This document shows positions 42,254 through 51,069 of a DNA stretch of 64,000 bases, piece after piece; position 1 is the stretch's first letter; every line of letters starts with the position of its first letter. The stretch is taken from the NCBI GenBank assembly GCA_003567315.1, contig PWZT01000026.1, forward strand, positions 32,430-96,429, written 5' to 3'. The position numbers and the translations under genes were made by a program. The stretch comes from Paracoccaceae bacterium (GTDB taxonomy: Bacteria > Pseudomonadota > Alphaproteobacteria > Rhodobacterales > Rhodobacteraceae). The notes under the pieces are model-generated. The model searched no databases, was not told where the DNA came from, and saw nothing but the letters and a program-made list of their open reading frames with translations.

Positions 42254-44323
42254 ATGACCGCGCTTGACGCCCCAGCACCGCCTGAAGCCACACTCAAACG
42301 TGTCTTCGGGTTTGACGCCTTCCGCCCCGGACAGGCCGAGATCGTGGCCGCCGTGCTCGATGGGCAGGACACGCTCGCGATCATGCCCACAGGTGGGGGC
42401 AAGTCGCTGTGCTACCAACTCCCCGCGCTCTGCCGTGACGGGCTGACGGTCGTCATCTCGCCGCTGATCGCGCTCATGCGCGATCAGGTGCGCGGATTGC
42501 AGGAGCTGGGCGTGGCGGCGGGGGCGCTGACCTCCGGAAATACCGAGGCCGAGACCGAAGCCGTACATCAGGCGCTGGCCGGGCGCGCGCTGAAACTGCT
42601 CTATATCGCGCCCGAAAGGTTGGCCTCGCTCGCCACGCAGGATCTCCTGCGCCGCGCAGGCGTGCGGCTGATCGCGGTGGATGAGGCGCATTGCGTCAGC
42701 CAATGGGGCCATGACTTCCGCCCCGATTATCTGCGTATCGGCGACCTGCGCCGCGCGCTCAACGTGCCCCTCGCGGCCTTCACCGCCACCGCCGATGCCG
42801 AGACGCGGGCCGAGATCATCAAGCGGCTCTTCGGCGCGCGCCCCCCGCAAATCTTCCTACGGGGCTTCGACCGGCCCAATATCCGGCTCAATTTCGCGGT
42901 CAAGAACCGCCCGCGCGCCCAAATCCTCGAATACGCGAAGGCGCAGACAGGCCAGTCCGGCATCGTCTATTGCGGCACCCGCGCGCGCACCGAGGCGCTT
43001 GCGCAGGGGCTGCGCGAGGCCGGGCATAATGCGCGCGCCTATCACGGCGGGATGATGGCCGATGAGCGCCGCGCGGTCGAGGAATTGTTCCAGCGCGAGG
43101 ATGATCTGATCGTGGTGGCCACGGTCGCGTTCGGGATGGGCGTGGACAAACCCGATATCCGCTGGGTAGCCCATGCCGATCTGCCCAAATCCATCGAGAG
43201 CTATTATCAGGAAATCGGCCGCGCGGGCCGCGATGGCGCGCCGGCTGACACGCTCACCCTCTATGGCCCCGATGACATCCGCCTGCGCCGTGCGCAGATC
43301 GACGAAAGCCTCGCGCCGTTGGAGCGTAAGCAGGCCGATCACGCGCGGCTCAATGCGCTGTTGGGCCTCGCCGAGGCCACGCAGTGCCGCCGACAAGTGT
43401 TGCTGTCCTATTTCGGCGAGGTGTCCGAGCCTTGCGGGAATTGCGATCTTTGCGCGCGTCCGGCGAAGTTGTTCGACGCCACGACCCCGGTGCGCAAGGC
43501 GCTCTCCGCCATTCTGCGCACAGGCGAGAGTTTCGGTGCGGGGCATCTGATCGACATTCTGACCGGTACGAACACTGCGAAGGTCAAACAGCGCGGGCAT
43601 GATGCGCTGCCCACTTTCGCCGTCGGGCGCGAGTTGAGCCGCGCGCGCTGGCAGGGCGTGTTTCGTCAGATGATGGGCCGCGATCTGATCCGCCCCGACC
43701 CCGAACGCCACGGCGCGCTGCGCATGACCGAGGCTGCGCGCCCGATCCTGCGCGGCGAGGCGGAAATCCATCTGCGCGAGGATACAGTCGCGGCCACGCA
43801 GGAGCGCCCTGCCGCCCGCGCGCTGGTGGCAGAGGAAGATGCGCCGCTGCTCTCGGCGCTCAAGGCCAAGCGGCGCGCCCTGGCCGAGGCGGCGCGCGTG
43901 CCCGCTTATGTCATCTTCACGGATCGCACGCTGATCGAGATGGCGGAGACCCGGCCCGCGACGCTCGATGCGATGGCGCGGATCTCGGGCGTGGGGGCGA
44001 TGAAGCTCGAACGCTACGGCGCGACCTTTCTGGCCGTCATCACAGGCGCCAGCCCCGCGCCCCAGCACCCCCAGCGCCGCAAATTGGCCGGGCGGGATGC
44101 GGGCGCGCTTTATGACGCGCTGCATGATCTGGCGCGCGATCTGGAGCGCGGGGAGGATGGCACTGCGAAGTTGCTCACGCTCGCGCCCGCCACGCTGCGC
44201 GCGATTGCCGAGCGTCGGCCTGCAAGCCTGCAGGCCCTGGGCCAGATCCGCGGGATGGACGAGGCGCGGCTGGAGCGCTTTGGCGCGGCGATCCTCGAGT
44301 GCGTGCAGGCCGATGACGGCTAA
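42254..44323 (+). CDS. recQ: ATP-dependent DNA helicase RecQ
   Basis: 689-residue 3'-5' helicase of recombination and fork repair. Helicase motifs are MPTGGGKSLCYQLPAL (I), VDEAHCVSQWGHDFR (II and aromatic loop), AFTATA (III) and QEIGRAGRDG (VI). The zinc-binding subdomain has CRRQVLLSYFGE and CGNCDLC. After the winged-helix region come an HRDC domain (about 530-600) and a second HRDC-like repeat at the C-terminus (about 610-685). Confidence 0.96.
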   Translation: MTALDAPAPPEATLKRVFGFDAFRPGQAEIVAAVLDGQDTLAIMPTGGGKSLCYQLPALCRDGLTVVISPLIALMRDQVRGLQELGVAAGALTSGNTEAETEAVHQALAGRALKLLYIAPERLASLATQDLLRRAGVRLIAVDEAHCVSQWGHDFRPDYLRIGDLRRALNVPLAAFTATADAETRAEIIKRLFGARPPQIFLRGFDRPNIRLNFAVKNRPRAQILEYAKAQTGQSGIVYCGTRARTEALAQGLREAGHNARAYHGGMMADERRAVEELFQREDDLIVVATVAFGMGVDKPDIRWVAHADLPKSIESYYQEIGRAGRDGAPADTLTLYGPDDIRLRRAQIDESLAPLERKQADHARLNALLGLAEATQCRRQVLLSYFGEVSEPCGNCDLCARPAKLFDATTPVRKALSAILRTGESFGAGHLIDILTGTNTAKVKQRGHDALPTFAVGRELSRARWQGVFRQMMGRDLIRPDPERHGALRMTEAARPILRGEAEIHLREDTVAATQERPAARALVAEEDAPLLSALKAKRRALAEAARVPAYVIFTDRTLIEMAETRPATLDAMARISGVGAMKLERYGATFLAVITGASPAPQHPQRRKLAGRDAGALYDALHDLARDLERGEDGTAKLLTLAPATLRAIAERRPASLQALGQIRGMDEARLERFGAAILECVQADDG

Positions 44324-44402
44324 GCGTGCGCTCTGACGCGACGGCATTGCTTGACCATCCGGCCCACAGCGCCCAAGCCCCGAATAAGACAAGGAGCGCG
44401 CG

Positions 44403-44933
44403 ATGTATCCCTTTTTCCGTTTCGCCAAGGAAATGCTGAAGTACCGTAATGCCCCGCCGCTGGGCATCTGCGACACGCATGTCTCGCATCACCGCTGCTG
44501 GCCGTGGGATCTCGACCCGTGGATCGAACTGAACAATGGCCGCACGCTGACGCTTTACGATCTCGGGCGGATCCCCATGGCCGCGCGCACGGGGCTGATC
44601 ACAGTGCTGCGCCAAAATCGCTGGGGCATCACGGTTGCGGGCAACACCACGCGCTACCGCCGCCGCATCCGCGCTTTCGAGCGGTTCGAGCTACGCTCGC
44701 GCTGCGTGGGCTGGGACGCCCGCTTCATCTACACCGAGCAGGCAATGTGGAAAGGGCAGGACTGCGCCAACCACATCCTTATCCGCTCGGCGATCACTTC
44801 GGCGGAGGGTATCGTGCCGCCTGCGCAGGTCTTGCGCGCCATGGGCCTGCCCGCGCAGAGCCCCGACCTGCCCGGCTGGGTGCAGGCATGGATTAGGGCC
44901 GAGACTGAGCGCCAGTGGCCCCCAAGCCTCTGA
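44403..44933 (+). CDS. THEM6/4HBT_2-type thioesterase-like protein
   Basis: 176-residue hot-dog-fold protein. The pattern STRVWPWDLDPWIELNNGRTLTLYDLGRI is only partly kept here as CWPWDLDPWIELNNGR, which holds the catalytic-type Asp/Asn region of 4HBT_2 thioesterases; FELRSRCVGWDARFIYTEQAMW is the second conserved stretch. It probably acts on acyl-CoA or acyl-ACP thioesters, but no substrate is suggested by the neighbours. No promoter-sized gap separates it from recQ (79 bp). Confidence 0.85.
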   Translation: MYPFFRFAKEMLKYRNAPPLGICDTHVSHHRCWPWDLDPWIELNNGRTLTLYDLGRIPMAARTGLITVLRQNRWGITVAGNTTRYRRRIRAFERFELRSRCVGWDARFIYTEQAMWKGQDCANHILIRSAITSAEGIVPPAQVLRAMGLPAQSPDLPGWVQAWIRAETERQWPPSL

Positions 44934-44987
44934 TTTTTTGAAATAAAAAATATTCCCATCAGATACATTTTTAGAATCGCTCCAAAT

Positions 44988-45001
44988 TTGACATGAATCA
45001 A
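44988..45001 (+). promoter_or_regulatory. FnrL-type site upstream of cytochrome c peroxidase
   Basis: TTGACATGAATCAA is one mismatch from TTGAT-N4-ATCAA, 78 bp upstream of the peroxidase ATG in an unusually AT-rich 146-bp gap. Anaerobic or microaerobic activation by FNR homologues is established for di-haem peroxidases in several proteobacteria. Confidence 0.75.
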
Positions 45002-45079
45002 TGTGCCCCCTCACCCCCCTGTTATCCTCGTGTCATGCGCGCGAAAACCGCATGAAGTAGCTATGAACAGGAGAATTTC

Positions 45080-46066
45080 ATGCCTTCAAGACACCTGCAC
45101 CGCCTCGGCGCGACTGCGCTTGCCCTTGTGCTTGGTGCCACAGCAGCTCACGCTGACGATATCGCCGAATACATGGATTTCTTTGAGCCGCTGCCGCATC
45201 TGCCGCCGATCCCCGCAGACAACACGATGACGCCCGAGAAGATCGAGCTTGGCAAGATGCTGTTCTTCGAGCCGCGGATTTCGGCCTCTGGCGTGATTTC
45301 CTGCGCGACCTGCCATAACCCTGCATTGGGCTGGGCCGACCGGATCCCGCGCGCTGTTGGCCATGGCGGTCAGGTGGGCGAGCGCAATACCCCCACTGTG
45401 CTGAACTCGGGCTTCCTCGAGTCGCAATTCTGGGATGGGCGCGAGCCGGATCTGGAAGGGCAGGCGCTGGGGCCGATCCAGGCCGATGTCGAAATGGCGA
45501 TGACGCTCGCCGAGGCCATCGAGCGGCTGAAGGAGTTCGATATCTATCACGAGCATTTCGGCGCGGCTTTCCCGGAAGATCCCGACCCGATCAACCAGCA
45601 TAATGTGGCACAGGCCATTGCGACCTTTGAGCGCACGCTGAACACGCCCAACTCGCCCTTCGACCGCTTTCTGCGCGGCGACATGCAGGCGATGACCGAT
45701 CAGCAGGTCGATGGCATGAAGCTCTTTGTGGATGCCGGTTGCGTTGCCTGCCATAGCGGCCCGGCCTTCACCGACAGCAATTTCCACCGCTTCGAGCTTC
45801 CTGGCTCCACCGATGAGGGGCGCTTCCTCGTGACGGGCGATGAGGCTGATATGTTCGCCTTCCGCACGCCCACCCTGCGCAATGTGGCTGTGACTTATCC
45901 GTATTTCAACAACGGCTCGGTCGAGACGCTGCACGAAGCGACACAGCTCATGGGCCAGCAGATGCTGGGTCAGGATTTCACGGATGACGAGCTCGACAGC
46001 CTCGTGGCCTTCATGGATGCGCTGACCGGTGAGATGCCTGACATCACCATACCTGCGCTGCCGTGA
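45080..46066 (+). CDS. ccpA: di-haem cytochrome c peroxidase
   Basis: 328-residue periplasmic peroxidase of the CcpA/MauG family that reduces H2O2 with electrons from small cytochromes c. A Sec signal peptide ends at AHA (about residue 25). The N-terminal haem motif is CATCH (Cys75, Cys78, His79) and the second is CVACH (Cys221, Cys224, His225). DGREPDLEGQALGPI and the C-terminal RTPTLRNV..PYFNNGSVETL, including the loop that rearranges on activation, are typical. A cytochrome c gene lies 200 bp downstream on the same strand and could be the donor. Confidence 0.93.
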   Translation: MPSRHLHRLGATALALVLGATAAHADDIAEYMDFFEPLPHLPPIPADNTMTPEKIELGKMLFFEPRISASGVISCATCHNPALGWADRIPRAVGHGGQVGERNTPTVLNSGFLESQFWDGREPDLEGQALGPIQADVEMAMTLAEAIERLKEFDIYHEHFGAAFPEDPDPINQHNVAQAIATFERTLNTPNSPFDRFLRGDMQAMTDQQVDGMKLFVDAGCVACHSGPAFTDSNFHRFELPGSTDEGRFLVTGDEADMFAFRTPTLRNVAVTYPYFNNGSVETLHEATQLMGQQMLGQDFTDDELDSLVAFMDALTGEMPDITIPALP

Positions 46067-46090
46067 TATCGGCGCATGCGCGCTTGTTTT

Positions 46091-46115
46091 GCCGCCCACT
46101 GCATCGGTGGGCGGC
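46091..46115 (+). terminator. terminator after cytochrome c peroxidase
   Basis: Nine-bp stem GCCGCCCAC / GTGGGCGGC with a seven-base loop, 24 bp after the peroxidase stop; the tail GCTTTC is only weakly U-rich. Read-through to the next cytochrome gene is possible. Confidence 0.65.
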
Positions 46116-46266
46116 GCTTTCAGATGCGACATCACCACACAGCAAGCCGCCAAGAGTCTGCTTGTCAAAGCTGTACGACCCATTAATGTAGCTATGCGCT
46201 GCGGGTAGTTTCCTGCGAAAAGTCTGTGGAGGGCCGCACACTGGCCTGTCGTACTGGGAGAAAAAC

Positions 46267-46698
46267 ATGTCGAAACTGAAATCTGCCGCCATCGCGGCAT
46301 TCCTTGTGGCCCCGTTTGCCGCGCAAGCAGAGCCGACAGGCGATGCAGATGCGGGCGAGCAGAATTTCCGCCAATGCGCGAGCTGTCACGGGGTGGAATC
46401 GCCTGATGGCGAGACTTTCCATCGCCTCGCGCCGACCGGCCCCAACCTCTGGGGTGTTGTCGGGCGCCAAGCCGGCTCCTACGAAGGCTATACGCGTTTT
46501 TCAAGCTCCATGGTCGAGGCGGGCGAGGAGCATGGTCTGGTCTGGGATGAGGAAAGCTTCGTCGCCTATCTGCAAGATCCGAGCGGGTACTTGCGCGAAG
46601 TCACAGGTGATTCGCGCGCGCGTTCAAACATGAACCACCGTCTGCGCGGTTCGGCGGAAGACCTTTACGCCTATCTCGCGCAGTATAGCGCGGACTGA
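46267..46698 (+). CDS. cytochrome c2-like monohaem cytochrome c
   Basis: 143-residue periplasmic cytochrome: signal peptide ending AQA, haem motif CASCH (residues 37-41), likely axial Met in RARSNM. From VVGRQAG onward it parallels CycA of the superoperon (VEAGEE..GLVWDEE / VEAGEE.GLVWDQE, then DP.GYLRE and RARS.M), so the two are paralogues; this one lacks the acidic tail. It follows the cytochrome c peroxidase and has its own terminator. It may donate electrons to that peroxidase or serve respiration. Confidence 0.9.
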   Translation: MSKLKSAAIAAFLVAPFAAQAEPTGDADAGEQNFRQCASCHGVESPDGETFHRLAPTGPNLWGVVGRQAGSYEGYTRFSSSMVEAGEEHGLVWDEESFVAYLQDPSGYLREVTGDSRARSNMNHRLRGSAEDLYAYLAQYSAD

Positions 46699-46727
46699 GC
46701 ATAACTTCGCGCCACGACGCAGCATCA

Positions 46728-46750
46728 GGGGGCCATCCGGCCCCCTTTTT
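46728..46750 (+). terminator. intrinsic terminator of the cytochrome c gene
   Basis: GGGGGCC-ATCC-GGCCCCC (7-bp stem) followed by TTTTT: a classic rho-independent terminator whose U-tract touches the end of the convergent tetR-like gene. Confidence 0.92.
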
Positions 46751-47370
46751 CATGTCTTGGCGGCGTAGCGGGCCAGAAACACCGAGATCGCGCCATCAAT
46801 GATGCGTGTGATCTCGCCCTCCGAAAACTGCATCTGCACACCGCAGATCAGCCGGTCGCTGATCGTGGTCTGGCAAAGCTGGAAAAACTGATCCGCCGCC
46901 AGCGCAGTATCCTCGATCTCCAGCGCGCCCCGCGCTTGCATCGCATCAAGATACGCACCGAGCCGCGCGCGCCCCAATTCGGGGCCGTTCTCATAGAACG
47001 CGCGCCCGATCTCGGGAAACCGCGCCGATTCCGCCACGCAGATGCGATACATCGCCAGCGCGAAATCCGAGGTCACATAATCGATGATCCGCCGTGCTGC
47101 CTCGCGCAGCGCGACCTCCGGCGGGGTGTCGGGCGAAAGCTCAACCGCGCTGTCGGCAAGCCGCAGGATTTCGGTGCGATACATCTCGGTGAAGAGCAGC
47201 CGCTTTTCCGGGAAATAGCTGTAAAGCGTGGCTTTGGACACGCCCGAAACCTGTGCGATCCGGTCCACGCTCGCCCGCGCATAGCCCATCTCCATGAAGA
47301 CCTCGCGCGCGCCCTCCAGCACCTGATCATATTTGCGCCCTTGCCGGATAGCGGCACTCTGTAAGGTCAT
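46750..47370 (-). CDS. TetR/AcrR-family regulator
   Basis: 206 residues from MTLQSAAI. The N-terminal HTH is AREVFMEMGYARASVDRIAQVSGVSKATLYSYFPEK, followed by a helical ligand-binding domain with the TetR_C-type ending seen in AefR-like members. It is divergent from the AEC transporter by 98 bp, the classical arrangement for a local repressor, so the transporter is the likely target. The ligand is unknown. Confidence 0.9.
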   Translation of the reverse strand: MTLQSAAIRQGRKYDQVLEGAREVFMEMGYARASVDRIAQVSGVSKATLYSYFPEKRLLFTEMYRTEILRLADSAVELSPDTPPEVALREAARRIIDYVTSDFALAMYRICVAESARFPEIGRAFYENGPELGRARLGAYLDAMQARGALEIEDTALAADQFFQLCQTTISDRLICGVQMQFSEGEITRIIDGAISVFLARYAAKT

Positions 47371-47468
47371 TGCGGGTCTCCCTGTCCGCATAGATAGAGG
47401 CTTGTACCCGAAAGGGAAAGCGGCGCTCTATGGCTCAGCGTCGAATCACATGTTAACACGTTCAGGAC

Positions 47469-48398
47469 ATGATTGAGATATTCCTGAAAACCTTGCCCTT
47501 TTTCGGGCTTATCGGGCTGGGCTACGGGGCCGGGCGGGGCGGGTTCTTCCCGCCCGAGGCCACGGCATATCTCACGAAATTCGTGTTCTATTTCGCGCTC
47601 TCGGCCATGCTTTTCGGCTTTGCCGCCAATCTGACGATCGGCGATCTGCTCGATGCGCGCGCGGCGGCTGCCTATCTCTGGGCCTGCGCGGCGGTCTATG
47701 TGCTGGTCATGGCCGTGGCCTTCTTTCGCCGCGCGCGGATGGAAGAGGCGCTGATCGAGGCGCATTGCTCGATCATCGGCAATACCGGCTTTCTGGGTGT
47801 GCCGCTGCTGGTGGTGCTTCTGGGGCAGGATTCGGTGCCGATGGTGCTTCTGGTGCTGACCATCGACCTGATCGTGTTTTCCTCGCTTTTCACTGTCATC
47901 ATCACCCTGTCGCGCGACGGGCGCGTGGATAGTGACCTGCCGCGCAAGCTGCTCGTTGCCGTGGCCAAGAACCCGATGGTGGTGGCGATGGCGCTGGGGC
48001 TGGCCTGGTCGGCAACGGGTCTGGGCGTGCCGACGCTGGCCAATGACTTCCTCACGCTGCTCGGCGCTGCCGCCACGCCCTGCGCGCTCTTCGCCATCGG
48101 GGCTTCGCTGGCCGACAAGAAGGTCGAGCGGCTGAGCGTGGTGAGCTGGCTCTCCTTCGGCAAGCTGGTGCTGCATCCCGCCCTCACGGCTTTCGCAGCA
48201 CTTGTGTTGTTCCGGGTGGAGCCGCAGGCCGCAGGCGTGCTCATCGCCGCCGCCGCGCTGCCGGTTGCGGGCAATGTCTTCATCCTCGCGCAACACTACA
48301 ATGCGGGGCCGGTGCGGGTCTCGGCCACGATCCTTGTCTCCACGCTGGTCAGCATCGCGACCGTGCCGGTTGTGATTGCATGGGTCTCCGGCTTCTGA
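47469..48398 (+). CDS. AEC-family transporter (auxin efflux carrier type)
   Basis: 309-residue membrane protein with about ten helices in two inverted repeats. Family landmarks are FLKTLPFFGLIGLGYGAGR, IGNTGFLGVPLLVVLLG and the C-terminal half AALPVAGNVFILAQHYN. Bacterial members export or import organic acids such as malate or malonate. The cognate regulator is likely the divergent TetR protein. Confidence 0.9.
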   Translation: MIEIFLKTLPFFGLIGLGYGAGRGGFFPPEATAYLTKFVFYFALSAMLFGFAANLTIGDLLDARAAAAYLWACAAVYVLVMAVAFFRRARMEEALIEAHCSIIGNTGFLGVPLLVVLLGQDSVPMVLLVLTIDLIVFSSLFTVIITLSRDGRVDSDLPRKLLVAVAKNPMVVAMALGLAWSATGLGVPTLANDFLTLLGAAATPCALFAIGASLADKKVERLSVVSWLSFGKLVLHPALTAFAALVLFRVEPQAAGVLIAAAALPVAGNVFILAQHYNAGPVRVSATILVSTLVSIATVPVVIAWVSGF

Positions 48399-48428
48399 CA
48401 GTTTGGGCGCAAACACGGGGGAGTGACC

Positions 48429-49259
48429 ATGGAGACAGTTGCAGAACATGTGGCTTTCGGTGGGGTGCAGGGCGTCTATCGCCATGCCTCCAAGGCGACC
48501 GGCTGCGAGATGACCTTCGGGCTGTTCCTGCCCGCAGAGGCGCGGCTGCATCCAGTGCCGCTCTTGTGGTATCTCTCGGGGCTGACCTGCACGCATGAAA
48601 ACGCCATGACCAAGGCCCATGCGCAGGAACATGCCGCGCGCCACGGGCTGGCCGTGGTCTTTCCCGACACCTCGCCGCGCGGCGAGGGCGTGGCCGATGA
48701 TGATGCCTATGATCTGGGGCAGGGCGCGGGGTTCTATGTGAATGCGACGCAAGCTCCCTGGACGCCACATTTTCGCATGTGGGATTACATCGCAGAGGAT
48801 CTGCCGCGCGTGCTGATGGCGAATTTCGCGCTGGAGGAAGACCGGCAGGCGATCACAGGTCATTCGATGGGCGGGCATGGGGCCTTGACACTGGCCATGC
48901 ACATGCCCGCGCGGTTCGCCTCCGTCTCGGCCTTCGCGCCGATTGCGAACCCGACGCAGAGCGATTGGGGCCGCAAGCAATTCGCGGCCTATCTGGGCGC
49001 GGATGAAAGCGCGTGGGCCGCGCATGATGCGACGCTTCTGATGCGCGAGCAGGGTTTGCGCAGCCCGCTCCTGATCGATCAGGGCAGTCAGGACCAGTTC
49101 CTCGACCTGCTGCGCCCCGAGGCGCTGGCCGAGGCGATGGCCGCGCGCCGCCAGCCGGGGCAGTTCCGCATGCAGGCGGGCTATGATCACAGCTATTTCT
49201 TCGTCGCGAGCTTCATGGCCGATCATATCGCCTTTCACGCACAGGCGCTGGCGCAATGA
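48429..49259 (+). CDS. fghA: S-formylglutathione hydrolase (FghA)
   Basis: 276-residue esterase-D-type serine hydrolase that frees formate and glutathione from S-formylglutathione, the last step of glutathione-dependent formaldehyde oxidation. The oxyanion and first conserved motif is LLWYLSGLTCTHENAMTKA; the nucleophile Ser is in ITGHSMGGHGALTLA; the catalytic His is in YDHSYFFVASF. The start is ATG 48429, with GTG 48423 as alternative. The stop overlaps the HAD gene as ATGA. The partner AdhI/FlhA gene is not here. Confidence 0.95.
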   Translation: METVAEHVAFGGVQGVYRHASKATGCEMTFGLFLPAEARLHPVPLLWYLSGLTCTHENAMTKAHAQEHAARHGLAVVFPDTSPRGEGVADDDAYDLGQGAGFYVNATQAPWTPHFRMWDYIAEDLPRVLMANFALEEDRQAITGHSMGGHGALTLAMHMPARFASVSAFAPIANPTQSDWGRKQFAAYLGADESAWAAHDATLLMREQGLRSPLLIDQGSQDQFLDLLRPEALAEAMAARRQPGQFRMQAGYDHSYFFVASFMADHIAFHAQALAQ

Positions 49260-49864
49260 GCAAGATCAAAGCCGTTGTCTTCGACATCGGCAATGTGCTG
49301 GTCGGCTGGCAGCCGGCGCGGGTTTATGACGAGTTCATCGGGCCAGAGCGCCGCCGCGCGCTCTTTGAGGCGGTGGATCTCGAGGCCATGAATGCGCGCG
49401 TGGATCGCGGCGCCGCGCTGGGCGACAGCGTGGAGGCGCTATGCGAGGCGCATCCCGACTGGGCTGCCGAAATCCGCATCTGGCATGACCATTGGGATGC
49501 GATGTTCGCGCCTGTCATCCCCGAGAACGTGGCGCTGTTGCGCGCGCTCAAGGCGCAAGGCGTGCCGGTCTTTGCGCTGTCGAATTTCGGGGTCGACACC
49601 TTCGCGCGGGCGCAGGCAGCGCATGATTTCCTGCATGAGTTCGATCAGAGCTTCATCTCGGGCCATCTGGGCGCGCTGAAGCCCGAGCCCGAGATTTATC
49701 AGGCGCTGGAGGCGGCCACAAGATTTTGGGGCGAAAGCCTCTTCTTCATCGACGACCGCGCCGAGAATATCGCCGCCGCCCGCGCGCGGGGCTGGCGCGC
49801 GCATCACTTCGCCGACCCCGCCGCTTTGCGCCGCGACCTGTCCGAACTTGGAGTCCTTGCATGA
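49256..49864 (+). CDS. HAD-superfamily hydrolase (HAD-IA)
   Basis: 202-residue phosphatase-type protein: motif I VFDIGNVLVGW, motif II ALSNF, motif III Lys in LGALKPEPEIY and motif IV FIDDRAENIAAA are all present. YihX-like HADs act on sugar phosphates. It is translationally coupled at both ends (ATGA with fghA and with the next gene), making a tight three-gene operon. Confidence 0.92.
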   Translation: MSKIKAVVFDIGNVLVGWQPARVYDEFIGPERRRALFEAVDLEAMNARVDRGAALGDSVEALCEAHPDWAAEIRIWHDHWDAMFAPVIPENVALLRALKAQGVPVFALSNFGVDTFARAQAAHDFLHEFDQSFISGHLGALKPEPEIYQALEAATRFWGESLFFIDDRAENIAAARARGWRAHHFADPAALRRDLSELGVLA

Positions 49865-50781
49865 GCCTGCCCATCATCACCCCCGAGATCGAACCGCATC
49901 TGGACTGGCGCGCGCTGCTCACGGCGTTCGACGCCGCGCATCGTCTCAGCCCCGCGGAGCTTGACGACACCTTCCTCTATCGCGGCGAGGATACGCTCTT
50001 GTCGCGCGCGGCCTGGATCGACGGGATGGGCGCGCTGGTCAAGACGGCGACGATCTTTCCCGGCAACCCGGCGCAGGGGCTGGCTTCTGTCAATGGCGCG
50101 GCCGCGCTTTACTCCGACAGCGACGGGCTGTTGCAGGCGATGGTGGACTTTCATCTGCTCACGAAATGGAAAACCGCCGGCGACAGTCTCTTCGCGGCGA
50201 GCCTGCTGGCCCGCCCCGAGAGCCGCCGCATCACGCTGGTGGGCGCGGGCACGGTCGCGCGCAGCATGGTGGATGCCTATCGCGCCGTCTTCCCGCAGGC
50301 TGAGTTCACTATCTGGGCGCGGCGGGTGGAGAGCGCGGAAGCCTTCGCGCGCGATCTGGAAGGGGTCACGGCCGAGGCGGATTTGCAGCGTGCGGTCGCA
50401 GGCGCGGATATCATCTGCACCGCGACCATGAGCCGCGAACCGGTCGTCATGGGCGAATGGCTGCAACCGGGCCAGCATCTCGATCTGATCGGCGCGTTCC
50501 GCGCCGATATGCGCGAGGTTGATGACACCGCCCTGCAACGCGCGGCGCTCTTTGTCGACAGCCGCAAGACTGTGCTCGACCATATCGGCGAGATGAAGGA
50601 TCCGCTCGCCCGCGGGGTGATCGCGCGCGAAGATATCCGCGCGGATTTTTATGACATCGCAAGCGGTCGTTTCACCCGTCCTGCGCCCGATGCGATCACG
50701 ATCTGCAAGAATGGCGGGGGCGCGCATCTCGACCTGATGACGGCACGTTATATTTTCGATGTGTGGCAAGCGCAGAACTGA
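49861..50781 (+). CDS. ornithine cyclodeaminase / mu-crystallin family protein
   Basis: 306-residue NAD(P)-binding protein. The family pattern is visible in MVKTATIFPGNPAQGL-like sequence (GALVKTATIFPGN), in the Rossmann segment ITLVGAGTVARSMVDAYRAVF, and in the conserved LDLIGAFRADMREVD. Members are ornithine cyclodeaminases, ketimine reductases or delta1-pyrroline-2-carboxylate reductases, so the substrate should be left open. It ends the fghA-HAD operon. Confidence 0.9.
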   Translation: MSLPIITPEIEPHLDWRALLTAFDAAHRLSPAELDDTFLYRGEDTLLSRAAWIDGMGALVKTATIFPGNPAQGLASVNGAAALYSDSDGLLQAMVDFHLLTKWKTAGDSLFAASLLARPESRRITLVGAGTVARSMVDAYRAVFPQAEFTIWARRVESAEAFARDLEGVTAEADLQRAVAGADIICTATMSREPVVMGEWLQPGQHLDLIGAFRADMREVDDTALQRAALFVDSRKTVLDHIGEMKDPLARGVIAREDIRADFYDIASGRFTRPAPDAITICKNGGGAHLDLMTARYIFDVWQAQN

Positions 50782-50837
50782 CCAGCGGCGATGCGCCGCC
50801 CGGGCCTCTGCTCTGGCTACTGCGCGCTTTATAAAAA

Positions 50838-50908
50838 GCGCACTCGGGCCGCACCCACCCACCCTCCCTTGCACGCCCCGAGTGCGCTGCCCGGCGTGGC
50901 CGCCGGGC
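50838..50908 (+). ncRNA. C-rich-loop hairpin element, copy 1 (candidate structured RNA)
   Basis: A perfect 11-bp stem GCGCACTCGGG / CCCGAGTGCGC (50838-50848 / 50877-50887) closes a 28-base loop containing GCACCCACCCACCCTCCC and TTGCACG. A second perfect hairpin, GCCCGGCG-TGGC-CGCCGGGC, follows at 50889-50908. The sequence upstream is AAAAAGCGC. Copy 2 at 58430 keeps the loop and changes the stem. No protein is possible here. Neither hairpin has a U-tract, so plain termination does not explain it. Confidence 0.55.
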
Positions 50909-51002
50909 GGGTAACCGGTCGATGTGGTGCATCATGCAGAGGTCTTGAATAGGCTTGACCATGCAAGGAAAACGGCTTAGCGCCGGTGGCATCGGCTTCA
51001 GG

Positions 51003-51060
51003 CCCGTGGCGCTTTGTTTTCCGGATTGCGGGCCACGTTAAACCAACCGCTAAAGAGGTC
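51003..51060 (+). promoter_or_regulatory. SAM-II riboswitch of metZ
   Basis: CCCGTGGC at 51003-51010 pairs with GCCACG at 51032-51037 to form the main stem; the loop holds CCGGATTGC; the conserved single-stranded GTTAAACCAACC and the pseudoknot strand CGCTAAAGAGG follow. This is the SAM-II (metA motif) pattern found in alphaproteobacteria ahead of methionine genes. It lies 65 bp before metZ and just before a strong terminator, so SAM would switch off metZ. Confidence 0.88.
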
Positions 51061-51069
51061 AGGGCGCAG

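Noticed and set aside
50955..50983. Possible sigma-70 promoter upstream of the SAM-II element (TTGACC at 50955)
   Set aside because: No convincing -10 hexamer at 16-18 bp; kept out of the feature list.
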